Origin: Strigomonas culicis | Lineage: Eukaryota; Euglenozoa; Kinetoplastea; Trypanosomatida; Trypanosomatidae | DNA length: 29,436 nt | Reading direction: 5' to 3' | Assembly: GCA_000482145.1 (NCBI GenBank) | Contig: AUXH01000199.1 | Coordinates: 1-29,436, forward strand | Shown: positions 1-9,300 of the stretch, in pieces | How positions within the stretch are numbered: the stretch's first letter is position 1 | Layout of the letters: the number at the start of each line of letters is the position of its first letter | Position numbers and translations under genes: made by a program | Notes under the pieces: generated by a model | Seen by the model: only the letters and a program-made list of their open reading frames with translations | What the model was told of the DNA's origin: nothing | Databases searched by the model: none

Positions 1-988
1 CTTCTCTCTCTCTCTCTGTATTCAGTATAGTGTAATACTTCTGTTTTTTTCCCTTTTTCTTTCTCCCCTTTTCTTGAGTTTTTATGGCTTTTTTTTCTAA
101 ACTCAATAAACAAAAGAAAAAAAGAGAAAGAAGAAACGCAGTTTATTTGTAATCTCTTCTGACTCTTTTTTTGTTTTTTTTCTTGAATGTTGTATAGCCG
201 CGAAGGAAAAAAAAAGAGAATATTAAAGTGTCACCAGTAAGTGAAAACAAAGAAAAACAATTAATTAGCTTACAAAAGGAAATGTTCGAAACATGAACAG
301 CCATAGCAGCAAGAGAGAAAGGGAAATCTTTTTTTTTATAAAGTATTTGTTTTCTTTTCCTTGTTTATCATTTATAAAGTATTATAATAACTGCAAAAAA
401 AAAAAGACTAAAAAAAAGTCAATAGTATAAAGTATAAAATAAGAAAATAAGTGTTTTTTTTTTTACATCTTAGTAAATTTTATGAAATTGTCTGTCAGTA
501 ACGTTTTGATGCGTCTGTTTTGTCTGTTTTGTACTACGTGCGGTGAGGAGCTCTTTCGAAACACATCATATCTAAAAGGAATAATACATCCCTCTCTCTC
601 TCTTTCCTCTCTTTTTCTCTCATTGCTTCTCTATTGTGTTAAGAGTGTTAAACTATATTATTAAAGTTCAAAGTCAAAAAAGAAGAATATCGAAGAACAT
701 AAAAAAAAAAGGAGGAGCGTTCTGCATTTTTCTCTTTTTGATCATTGTCATTTTTCTATTGTTTTTTTTTTTTGGGTTTTGTGCTTTCTCTTCACGTTTC
801 TAGCATCAGTCTACACATCCGTGTCCACTTTTGTTTTCTTTTTTCGTTTAGTTCTCTTGTCCTCCTTTGCTCTGTGTGTTCGTTTCTCTCCACACCGCCA
901 CTGCCGAGCGCAACCACCGCCCTACTCATACGCCGAAGCCTAGCAACCACCACACCACACAAATCACCACCACCAAAAGAGGCACCTC
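1..988. other. AT-rich intergenic / UTR region upstream of first gene
   Basis: This stretch is AT-rich and full of A- and T-homopolymers, unlike the GC-rich coding sequence that begins at 989. The short open frames in it (for example 482-664) are AT-rich and pyrimidine-driven and look like chance frames. The left part is probably the 3' UTR or spacer of a gene outside the window. The right part (about 745-988) is pyrimidine-rich and holds the likely trans-splice acceptor and 5' UTR of the first gene. No RNA gene was recognised. Confidence 0.6.
747..851 (+). promoter_or_regulatory. Candidate polypyrimidine tract and spliced-leader acceptor, gene 1
   Basis: Long T/C-rich runs precede an AG at 802-803 and a second one at 850-851. 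The second follows an almost pure pyrimidine run and would leave a 5' UTR of about 137 bases before the ATG at 989. Use of either AG is inferred from the trypanosomatid trans-splicing pattern. Confidence 0.45.
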
Positions 989-3370
989 ATGGGCTGCGGC
1001 AACTCCAAAACGAAGGAGCGGGACGCCCCATTCCCGTCCGACTCGGGCTGCTGCACCGCCAGCGCCAAGACGCGCTACAGCGGCGCGTCGCCCGCTGCTG
1101 CCGTCCCACCGGCGCCGCTGGAGCAGCAGCTGATGACACCGCTGAAGGATCGGGCGCCGGCCGCCGCGCCGCCGTCGGACAACAGCGAGAGCGACAGCTC
1201 GGAGGACCCCACGTACCCCGCCGCCGCGCCCGGCCACGGCGACCCCCCACCGGTGGCGCAGGACGGGGAGGTGCGCCGCGACGTGGCGCAGCGCGCGGCC
1301 GCGGACACGGTTGACCGGGCCGCACCCGCCTTCCACATCCGCGAGGACAACACCCCGCGCCACGCGCACGAGCTGTTCCCGGAGGCGCAGAACGCGGCGT
1401 ACCATATCGCGCCCGGCGCGGACAAGTACGACACGCTGCGCGACCCGGAAGAGGAAGAAGAGGAGGAGGATTTCCACAGCCTCCACAGCTTGAGCATCGC
1501 CCCCAGCACGGCGCGGGAGCGGACGTCGGTGCCGCACTCCGACACACAGGTCGTGGTGGAGGTGCTGCCCGCCGCGGAGCACTCCGCGGCGACGCTGCGG
1601 TCGGACGAGTTGCGGTCCGCGCAGTCGGTGAGTGTATGGGGTGCCGCGCCGCCGCCGGCGCGGCCGAAGGGCGTGAAGGGCTCCATGTTCTCCGACGTCG
1701 ACACGAGCGTCGCGGCCGACACGGTGCATTCGGCGGAGGCCGCGGAGGCGGCCTCCGCGGCCTTCGCGACGCCGCGCAACGATGACGGCGCGTCGGTCTT
1801 TTCGCTCATGCCACACGACTACAACTACTACAACCCCGCGAGTGCCTCCGCCTCGATCTCGGCCCCGGCCTCGGCGCGCGCGCGCGTCCACCGCGGCTCA
1901 CTCACCGTGACGAGCACGCGCACGAACGAGCGCGTGGCCAGCACACATGGGGAGATCCCGCCCTCACCACACCCGCGCCGCGCGAGCCCGCTGGTCCGCG
2001 TGCCGCCGGCGCGCACAGGGATCAGCCCCAGCGCCGCGCCGCACCGCGACGAGCCTGCCTTTTACAGCTGCCGCAGCCTCAGCACGACGATGGGCGGCGC
2101 CGGCCGGTCGCCGATGCCGTCCGCGCGCGGGTACCTCTCGCAGCACCCGCCGCTGCCGGCGGAGTCGGCTGCCGCGCCGCTGCCGCCCCCGCCGCTGCGC
2201 ATGGCGACGTCGCCGGTCACCGGCACGGCACCGGGCGCGCGGCGCATGTCGGGCAGCATCCGCGCCGGCAGCGGCCGGCTTCAGACGCGCGCGGCCGTGG
2301 CGCGCCGCACGGTGACACCGCGGGAGGCGCGCGCGCGGCGGCGCGTCGACGCCGAGCCCTCCGCCACCCACCGGCGGCCGGCGACGAAGCCGACGCGCGC
2401 GCGGATTGACGCAAGGGCGGAGGCACCGAGCCCCCACAGCCTCCGGCGGTCCACGAAGGGGTCGAGCGAGGTAGGGGGGGTCTGGCCGGCGTCGGCGTCC
2501 GACACGCCGTCCTCCCACAGGCGTCCTGGCTCCAAGGCCTCGCGCGCGGCGATGGACGTGAGTCTCGACGCGCCGAGCACCCACAGCCGACGGTGCTCCG
2601 CGCCGGAATCGAGCGACGCGTCGCCGGCGAAGACGGCGTCGGCGGTTGACACGCCGGCGGCGCACCGGGACCCGTCGACGCAGGAGCCGAGTGAGGCGCC
2701 GTCGCCGTCGCCGCCCGCCGTCGCGACAGCGGAGGAGGCGGAGGAGGAGGCACCGCTGATTGTGCACCAACGACCGGCGTCGTCCATGTCGCGGCGGTCG
2801 GCCCACTCGCGGGTCAGCGCGCCGGTCGCGCTTCCGGAGGCGCGGGAGGCCAGCGTGATCTCCGCCGCGTCGACCGCGATGACGTTTCACACGGCGGTGT
2901 CCGCCCAGACGATGGCGACCACCACAGCGCCGTCGCACCGCCGCTACGAGCCGTCCTTTGCCACGGTGCAGAGCGCGGCGCTGACCGCGCCGTCGTACCA
3001 CTCGCCGATCCGCACGCTGGGCGGGCTGCCGCCGCGGAACCGCCCGGTGTCCAACATGCGCAGCGACGTCACCGGCCGGGACGACCGGGAGCTGTCGCTG
3101 GTTTCGACCGCCGCGCGCAGCTTCCACACGGCCGTCTCCGCGCAGACGATGGGCACCGCCGTCAGCGCCGCGCGCACGGCGGAGACGACGGGGTATGGGC
3201 GGTCGTGGCGCGGGGAGTCCGCGGTGGCGGACGCGCGCTCGGAGCTCTCCATGGACGGCACCGAGCGGACGTTCCAGACGGTGGTCAGTGCGCAGACGCA
3301 GGCGACGACAGCCAACACTTTTGGCCTATCCAATGACAGATCGAGAGCAGGTAGGGATGACTCCTACTAA
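989..3370 (+). CDS. Disordered, dually acylated (MGC) repeat protein, 793 aa
   Basis: The function is not recognised. The protein begins MGCGNSK, which fits N-myristoylation at Gly2 with palmitoylation at Cys3. Trypanosomatid flagellar and cortical membrane proteins of the SMP/calpain-like group start similarly, so attachment to the inner face of the plasma or flagellar membrane is inferred. The rest is rich in Ala, Pro, Ser, Arg and Thr, with an acidic run of glutamates near residues 150-160, and is probably disordered. Two repeat families are visible: a 49-residue tandem repeat from about residue 454 to 575 (histidines at 461, 510 and 559 are exactly in register), and three copies of an F-H/Q-T-A/V-V-S-A-Q-T motif at about 633, 712 and 762. 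The start is the first ATG after the likely splice acceptor and is supported by the acylation signal. No enzyme domain was seen. Several long antisense frames here are by-products of the GC-rich codon usage. Confidence 0.85.
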   Translation: MGCGNSKTKERDAPFPSDSGCCTASAKTRYSGASPAAAVPPAPLEQQLMTPLKDRAPAAAPPSDNSESDSSEDPTYPAAAPGHGDPPPVAQDGEVRRDVAQRAAADTVDRAAPAFHIREDNTPRHAHELFPEAQNAAYHIAPGADKYDTLRDPEEEEEEEDFHSLHSLSIAPSTARERTSVPHSDTQVVVEVLPAAEHSAATLRSDELRSAQSVSVWGAAPPPARPKGVKGSMFSDVDTSVAADTVHSAEAAEAASAAFATPRNDDGASVFSLMPHDYNYYNPASASASISAPASARARVHRGSLTVTSTRTNERVASTHGEIPPSPHPRRASPLVRVPPARTGISPSAAPHRDEPAFYSCRSLSTTMGGAGRSPMPSARGYLSQHPPLPAESAAAPLPPPPLRMATSPVTGTAPGARRMSGSIRAGSGRLQTRAAVARRTVTPREARARRRVDAEPSATHRRPATKPTRARIDARAEAPSPHSLRRSTKGSSEVGGVWPASASDTPSSHRRPGSKASRAAMDVSLDAPSTHSRRCSAPESSDASPAKTASAVDTPAAHRDPSTQEPSEAPSPSPPAVATAEEAEEEAPLIVHQRPASSMSRRSAHSRVSAPVALPEAREASVISAASTAMTFHTAVSAQTMATTTAPSHRRYEPSFATVQSAALTAPSYHSPIRTLGGLPPRNRPVSNMRSDVTGRDDRELSLVSTAARSFHTAVSAQTMGTAVSAARTAETTGYGRSWRGESAVADARSELSMDGTERTFQTVVSAQTQATTANTFGLSNDRSRAGRDDSY
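2348..2713 (+). repeat. In-frame 147-bp tandem repeat (49 aa), about 2.4 copies
   Basis: Within gene 1 a unit of 147 bases recurs in frame. Each unit carries a P-S/A-x-H-R-R/D-P motif followed, 22 residues later, by a second A-P-S-x-H-S motif. The anchor histidines are at residues 461, 510 and 559, and the second-motif histidines at 483 and 532, all 49 apart. The third copy is truncated. Copies are diverged in sequence, so this is an old duplication. Confidence 0.75.
2858..3300 (+). repeat. Three dispersed copies of an FHTAVSAQT-type motif
   Basis: Near the C-terminus of gene 1 the motif F-H/Q-T-A/V-V-S-A-Q-T recurs at residues 633-641, 712-720 and 762-770. Each copy is preceded by a Ser-rich lead-in of the type E-A/L-S-x. 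Spacing is unequal (79 and 50 residues), so these are dispersed motifs rather than a tandem array. They could be a short binding or targeting motif. Confidence 0.7.
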
Positions 3371-4079
3371 TAATTCGTTTCCTCTTTTTTTTTGTGTTTC
3401 GTTTTATTCTCCCTTTCCTTACTTCATTGCTACAATTCGTAGCCTTTGGTAGTTATACAGGTAGGCATGATTTAGTACACCGGAGATAAACATAAGAAAA
3501 AAAGAAAGAAGGTCCCACCAAGCGAAAACAACAAGAATACAAAAGTAACTTTAAATCATTTTGAAAAAAGAGAAGGATATAAACATATACGAATATGCTA
3601 TCTTTTTTGCTTGTCTTTCTCCTAAAAAAAAAATTAAAGAGAAGAAAAATACCATGATATTACTTCATTACTATTGTCATAATAATAATGCAAGTGTTCA
3701 CCACCGACAAATTCAATATATATATATGTGTGTACAGTAAATTTTATAAGTTAGATGGGTGTGAAGATGGTGGTGTTTTGAATTGCAAATATACCGATCA
3801 TGATGGTTCATGCAGGTGTTCTGTATGTTATTATTCTCTTTTAAGTTGGAAAAACAAAAGCATAGTCATCAAGCTGTTTTTCCCCCTTTATGATTGATAA
3901 TGTTAGATGGTGTTGTCCACACATCACCAAGTACATTTTTTAAATGATTATATCATAACTCTTCTACTCCTTCGTCAACCAACCAAACAAAAGGAAACAC
4001 CAAGGAATAGAATCCATACATTCTTACATTTCAAAAAAAAAAGAACACCCATAGCGTAGAAAACAACAAGAATAACAAC
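3371..4079. other. Intergenic region between genes 1 and 2
   Basis: AT-rich spacer with T- and A-runs, a short TA repeat near 3716-3728, and pyrimidine tracts near 3598-3624 and 3958-3975 that may serve trans-splicing of gene 2. The middle (about 3660-3900) is less homopolymeric than its surroundings and holds a small Cys-rich open frame (3688-3897) that I do not call as a gene. No RNA gene was recognised. Confidence 0.55.
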
Positions 4080-4847
4080 ATGGGTTCCACCATTAGTTCT
4101 ATCTCCCTCAAACGCAATGGGGATGTGAAGCCCAAAGAGGATTTCAGCGATGCCGCGGTGAATCCCGACATCGCCTCACAGAAGCACCTGTCGGACCGCT
4201 CCCTCAGCTCCGACCCCCATCACATGGATGCGCCCACGGGGCCTAGCTCGGATGTAGAAGCGGCGGAGCGGCGGCGCGCCGATCAGCACGCGAAGCTGCA
4301 GTCCGAACACGTGAAGAAGCAGAAGCAGCAGCAGGCGGCGGCGGTGAACCTCATCGAGGAGATCTACAACGAGGACTTCACGACGATCGACCACATCCAG
4401 GCCCTCCGCTTCCCTCTCCATGTGACGAACCAGATCAAAAACCTGATCCGCCAGGAGAGCGAGCGGCGCTGCGCGGAGAAGGAGAAGACGATGAGCCGCT
4501 GCCTGCAGGACAAGATGTGGACGACGTGGAAGTGCCAGAAGGAGCGGGACGCCTACTACTACTGTGTTGAGGCGGTGGAGGGGGCCGCGCTGCAGCCGTC
4601 GCGCGAGCGGCTACTTGCCGCGGAGGGGAAGGACGCGGCCGCGGCGGCGGCGACGACCAGTGGTGACGGCGCGGCGGCCGCGGAGGCATCGAACTATCCG
4701 GTGGATGTGCTGACGACGGACCGCTGGAAGTACAACCTTGGTGTGCTGAACGGCGAGATCATCGCGCGCAATAACATTATGCGGAAACTGTGGGCGGATC
4801 ACTACCCAGAGCGTGACCTGCCGCATCCTTGGGTCCGCGATGAATGA
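4080..4847 (+). CDS. Twin CX9C (CHCH-type) protein with N-terminal myristoylation signal, 255 aa
   Basis: Four cysteines sit at 131, 141, 152 and 162 in the pattern C-x9-C-x10-C-x9-C, the signature of small coiled-coil-helix proteins oxidised in the mitochondrial intermembrane space. The protein starts MGSTISS, so Gly2 is a good myristoylation candidate. Myristoylation plus twin CX9C with a 10-residue linker is known in NDUFB7 (complex I) and in MIC19/CHCHD3 (MICOS). The C-x-x-E-R-D-x-Y-Y-Y-C stretch resembles NDUFB7 most, while the E-R-R-C lead-in also recalls CMC1. Residues 60-90 are charged and Gln-rich, likely coiled coil. An Ala-rich linker (about 185-202) separates the CHCH from a distinctive tail (about 213-255) of unknown role, making the protein about twice the length of those families. 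The domain is clear; the family is undecided. The next gene starts 391 bases downstream. Confidence 0.85.
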   Translation: MGSTISSISLKRNGDVKPKEDFSDAAVNPDIASQKHLSDRSLSSDPHHMDAPTGPSSDVEAAERRRADQHAKLQSEHVKKQKQQQAAAVNLIEEIYNEDFTTIDHIQALRFPLHVTNQIKNLIRQESERRCAEKEKTMSRCLQDKMWTTWKCQKERDAYYYCVEAVEGAALQPSRERLLAAEGKDAAAAAATTSGDGAAAAEASNYPVDVLTTDRWKYNLGVLNGEIIARNNIMRKLWADHYPERDLPHPWVRDE

Positions 4848-5238
4848 GGATGCACCACCATTACGGAGATCCCTGTTTTTTTTTTCACACATACACATGT
4901 GCGAACAAACGGAAGGTTTGTTCACGTACACACACAAAACAAAGGAATAATACTAATAAATGGAAGGATGAGGTGCTACTGCGGTGTTGCATAATGAAAC
5001 ATGGAGTGCTCTGTAAGGATACTTATAATAAAGTCATCAAAAAAGTGTCTGAATCTACGTACACACTGTTGTTGTTTTTTGTTCCAAGAGGATGCTAGTA
5101 ATAATATGAGTTTCTACTTTTTTAGTATCACCTTTTTTTCCTCCCTCTCTCTTGTTCAGCACCTCCACGCATTCATAGATTCCTTACATCAACACGCACA
5201 TAGAAGGACAACCTACTAAAAGAAAATAGCAAAAAAAC
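4848..5238. other. Intergenic region between genes 2 and 3
   Basis: AT-rich spacer containing the likely 3' UTR of the twin CX9C gene and, at its end, a clear polypyrimidine tract and splice acceptor for the next gene. The small open frames in it (for example 4844-5098) have no coding-like composition. Confidence 0.6.
5131..5159 (+). promoter_or_regulatory. Polypyrimidine tract and spliced-leader acceptor, Ctf8-like gene
   Basis: An almost uninterrupted T/C run from 5131 to 5157 ends in CAG, with the AG at 5158-5159. It would give a 5' UTR of about 79 bases before the ATG at 5239. This is one of the cleanest acceptor candidates in the window. Confidence 0.6.
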
Positions 5239-5907
5239 ATGATCCGAGTGTTTTCGGAGGGCACCGCCGTGCCTGTCATGCACATCATAGAGTTCCAAGG
5301 CGTTGTGAAGCGGCACGCGGCGGCCTCCGCGCCGCCGCCCGCCGAAGGGCCGCTGCCGGTGGGGGCGACGCTGTACCTCGGCCACGTCGATGCGGACCGT
5401 ATCAACAAGCAGCAGTGTGTGCTGAAGATGGACACCCTACACATCCAAGGCAGCCGGAAGGAGTACAAACACCCCCTCCTCGTGTTGAAGAAGCGCGACG
5501 CGGCGGCAGCCGACGGGGATGCACCCGCGGAGCTGACGGCGCAGGAGCGGAACGAGGAGCCGATGCTCTTCGAGGACTGGCTGCTGCAAAATGACCACGT
5601 GCTGCATCTAGATGACTTGTACGGAACGGCGAGGGAGGAGGCGCAGGGGACGTGGCCGCTGAAGAAGCAAAAAGTAGAGCCCGCCGCGCCGCCACTGGGC
5701 GAGGACGAGGAGGCAAGGCAGATGGAAGACAAGTACAGACACGTGCGTGTGGATGCAGTCGACAACGGGAAAGGTCCGACCACGACGGAGGCTAAGATGA
5801 AACAACCAGAGGAAGAAAACAAGTACTTGGATTACACGGCGGTCGGCATCATCGAATCCAGTTTCCTCTTCAATTCCAAACCCGCCCGAGTGTTCACCAA
5901 ACAATGA
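5239..5907 (+). CDS. CTF8: Ctf8-like subunit of the Ctf18-RFC clamp loader, 222 aa
   Basis: Ctf8 joins Dcc1 on the C-terminus of Ctf18 to form the alternative PCNA loader used in sister-chromatid cohesion and replication checkpoint signalling in the nucleus. The N-terminal block fits the family in order: a hydrophobic strand ending in E-F-Q-G (about 14-21), a G-A-T-L-Y-L strand (42-47), a turn with L-H-I-Q-G (67-71) and K-H-P-L-L-V-L-K-K (78-85). The final block, Y-T-A-V-G-I-I-E-S-S-F-L-F-N-S-K-P-A-R (199-217), matches the characteristic Ctf8 ending V-V-G-I-I-x-x-K-x-L-F-K-x-R-P. Between them, residues about 86-196 are a charged, Ala/Glu-rich insertion; yeast and human Ctf8 are only about 120-135 residues. 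The call rests on motif recognition alone and could be tested by profile search. The start is the first ATG after the acceptor and leaves no room for a longer N-terminus. Confidence 0.72.
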   Translation: MIRVFSEGTAVPVMHIIEFQGVVKRHAAASAPPPAEGPLPVGATLYLGHVDADRINKQQCVLKMDTLHIQGSRKEYKHPLLVLKKRDAAAADGDAPAELTAQERNEEPMLFEDWLLQNDHVLHLDDLYGTAREEAQGTWPLKKQKVEPAAPPLGEDEEARQMEDKYRHVRVDAVDNGKGPTTTEAKMKQPEEENKYLDYTAVGIIESSFLFNSKPARVFTKQ

Positions 5908-6338
5908 ACATAACGAAGAGCGACCGATTCTGCGAGGCATGGGATTGGTGCATTTGTATAGAAAACGACGATGCATTTTGGCACAGTGATTGTATTCTTA
6001 AACACCAAAAAAAAAAAAAGAATGAGTGTTCATGATCTACATCTGTGATTGCCTTTTTGTAATTTGAGTTGTTGTTGTTGTTGTTGTTATTACAAAAAAC
6101 ATCTTCACGTCTCCGCAACTCTCTCTTTCTTTTGACTATATAGCGCAGTTTTTTTTTTGTTGGTTGTAGTAGAATCGGTTTCTACATTTGTACACATCCT
6201 TACAACTTCGCGCATAACAATACATAAATAAGCAATTAGGAAGCAAAAAACAAAGGAAAAACGAAGTAACACATCTCTAGTTAGATCAAAAGAATAACAA
6301 ACGAGCACAGAATATACAAGCCGTATCATTGTGTTCGC
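5908..6338. other. Intergenic region between genes 3 and 4, with (GTT)n
   Basis: AT-rich spacer with an A-run near 6006-6019, a (GTT)n microsatellite at about 6068-6088, and pyrimidine tracts near 6118-6134 and 6149-6165. AGs at 6142-6143 and 6168-6169 are candidate trans-splice acceptors for the long gene that follows. No gene or RNA was recognised. Confidence 0.55.
6118..6169 (+). promoter_or_regulatory. Candidate polypyrimidine tract and spliced-leader acceptor, gene 4
   Basis: Two pyrimidine-rich runs are followed by AG at 6142-6143 and 6168-6169. Either leaves a 5' UTR of roughly 170-195 bases with no in-between gene. Choice of acceptor is not decidable from sequence. Confidence 0.45.
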
Positions 6339-9300
6339 ATGAAGCATAGTATCCGCTGTTGCGCGCTCATCCCGACGGCGCTGCTGCGTGAGGGCGCGGA
6401 GGCGGCCGCTAATGCGAGTCAGGGTGCGCACCAGAGCCCCAGGCGGCGGCGCAAACAGAATGACCACCCGTCGTCACCACAGTGGCAGCGCGGCCAGGCG
6501 GAGGCGCCGGCGCAGGGCCGACTGGCAGCCCTGCGCCTGCTGCGCGGCGATGCGCACCACCACCAGAATAAGAGTAGCACTAGTAGTAGTAGTAGCAGCA
6601 TCCACCACTTTACCGCCTCGTATTACCTCAGCAAGACCATCCGGCGGCAGCCGCAGGATACCATTTTGGTGAACGAGCTCTGTCTGTTCCACGACGACGA
6701 CAAGGCACTGTTCGCGGACCAGGGCCACTTTTACAATCGGCGGCACTCCCTGTACCTCAGCGACCGTCCGTACGTGGACTACATCCACACTTGGACGGAT
6801 GTGAGTCAGCCCGTGGCGGACGCCACCGCGTACGCGGCGCGGAATAAAGTAAAAGACGCCGCGGCCGGCGACCGCACGATTGATTTTTATGTTTCCTTTG
6901 AGGCCCTGCTCGCACAGCTGCTGGAGAACAAGTACCACCACGCGAGCCAGAGCCGCCAGTTCGCGAAGTGCCTCTACCACAGGGACTGCCCGTCGCCGCT
7001 GTTTGTGCTGCTGCGGCTGCTGGAGGTCCAGACGCCGTCCTTGGCGATGGTGCGCCACGCGCTGACCGCCTTCATCGTGGCGCGGCACCAGCGCCACCAT
7101 CATCACCAGCGCGATGCGCAGCGGCAGCGAACGATCGAGCTGCAGTCGACTCGGAGTGAGCGCGCGTGGCTGGAGGAGCTGGTCGGGACGCTGCAGAAGC
7201 ACTTCCCCGCCTTGTATCAGAACGTCTTTGTGAAGCACCAGCTGCTGGACGCGCTCATCGAGGTACAGGCCTACGAAACGGTTGTGCGCGTGCTGAACGA
7301 AGAGGTCCGGAAGCAGAACAGCGCCGCGAGTGGGGCGGCGGGACGGCGGGAGCCCATCTTCGTGCTCCAGTCGGGCCTGTGGAAGCGGCTCGTGCACCTC
7401 GCCGCGCGGTCGCGGCTCCCGAGCTCGGAGCTTTTATACTACCTTCTTACCCTCGTGCCGTCCGCCGCGTACGCGGAGCTGGCAGAGACGTCGCCGCTGC
7501 CCGAGGATGGCGCCGCGGCGGCCCCCGCACTGACAGCGGCCGGCTTCTCCTCCTTCCTGCAGCCATACTATGCGCGGGAGACGACGGCGGGGGTCGTGTT
7601 GCCGTTTCAGTCGACGCTGGATTACTACCAAAAGCACTTGTTGGGGGTCCCCACCGCCGCGGCGGAAAGCGACGGCGCGTCCAGCCACAGGCGGAGCCTT
7701 CTGCCGCCGACCGCCCCGACGCTGAAGGGCATCTACGCGCCGCGCCCGTACGAGCTCGTGCTGGACCACACGCACACGAACCACCACGGCAGCGTCGCGA
7801 GCGCCAGCGCGACGCTGCCGGTGCTGCAGCTGGAGGGCGCCGCGTCGTCGTCGCCGCCGACCGCGAGCGGCCGGACGCCGAAGGAACTGATGGTCACCCC
7901 CGCGGCGGCGGCGCGGGAGTCCATCCAGTGGCGGCTGCTTCAGCCGACGGAGATTGGCTATCAACTGAAGCACCCCTCGAGCGGCTTCGAGAGCCTGTCC
8001 GGCGTGACGATCGAGCGGTTTGACTATCACGAGGCCACCGCGGCGCGCCGGCGCTACCCTTACTGCGTGGGGCTGCATTACAGCCTGAGCGCGGCGCTTG
8101 CGAGCCAGCTGCTGCTGCAGTGTTACAACGCCCGCGACACGAAGCAGCGGGAGTGGGCGCCGCTGCTCGCGCTGCAGATCATGCGGCGCTACATGGACTC
8201 GTGCGACGCGCAGCGGGAAGAGGCCGCGCGGCTGGAGCGCGCGATCGCGGCGCAGCAGGCGCTCATCTTTGCCCACGCAGACCCCCCTCCCGCCGCCGCC
8301 GTCCACGCGGCGGAGAAGGCGGTGGCGACGCTCCAGCGGCAGAAGCAGAGGGCCGCCGCCGCGGGTCGGCCGCACCCGCTGCCCTTCCTCCTCTTCACAA
8401 AGATCTGCAACGACACGCTGACGACCATGTCGACGGCGGCCGCGGACGGCAGCGCGCCCGCGGCAGAGGTCGCCCCCACCGCGGCCGAGCCTGCGGAGGC
8501 GGACGCGACGGCGGTTGCGAGCGCGGACCGCCCGCCGACGCTGCTGCTACACTGGGAGCTGCCGTGGGCCTACTTCCGCTACCTCAACACGCACAACCGG
8601 ACGTGGCACGAACCAGGCGCGACATCCGCAGAGGGGGCGGCGGCAGACCTGCAGGCGATGCCGGCGCACATGTCGCCGGAGGAGGTGAAGGACCTGTGCT
8701 TCCTGCTGCTGCGCGCGCTGGGGCGCGGCGCCAACCCGTGGCTGACGCTCAATCTGGCGCGGCTCTTCTCGCGGCGCTACCTCGTGGACCCCATCGAGGT
8801 CTCTTTTTTCCTGCTGAATCAGATCCAGCAGGCGGCGCCGACCACCACCGCCGCCGCCGCCGCCGCGCCGTCGCAGGAGCTCAACCGGACGATGCTCGGC
8901 TCGCTCTTTTTTTATCAGAATGAAAACCGCAGCATCGCGCGCAAGCTCTTCTACTGGCTGCTGCAGGACGTGGGCGTGCACCTCCACCCCACCTTCCACC
9001 CCTCGCTGCTGCCGACCGCGCGGACGCTGTTGACGCTGCACCTCTACACGGAGTTTGCGATGCTGTACAACACGATTCTCGACAATGTCTTCTTCTTTTC
9101 GGAGAGCTTCAAGGAGCGCTTCATGCTGGCGATGGCCGACCTGGTCTGCCCCCACTGCCAGAGCTTGCTGGTGCAGACCGCGGACGGGTCGCAGGCGTCG
9201 GAGGCCTCGGCGGCCGCGCCCGTCATCAACCTCAACCTGTACGCCGACCGCGTCTGCGAGAACTGCCAGACGGTCATCCCCGCGAAGGACATCAACGTGC

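Noticed and set aside
482..664. 60-residue frame in the left spacer
   Set aside because: AT-rich, driven by a CT-rich tract, with no GC-rich coding bias and no motif.
926..3127. Long minus-strand frames (926-1891, 1964-3127) opposite gene 1
   Set aside because: Arg/Val/Gly-rich shadows. The plus-strand frame has an acylation signal and in-register repeats.
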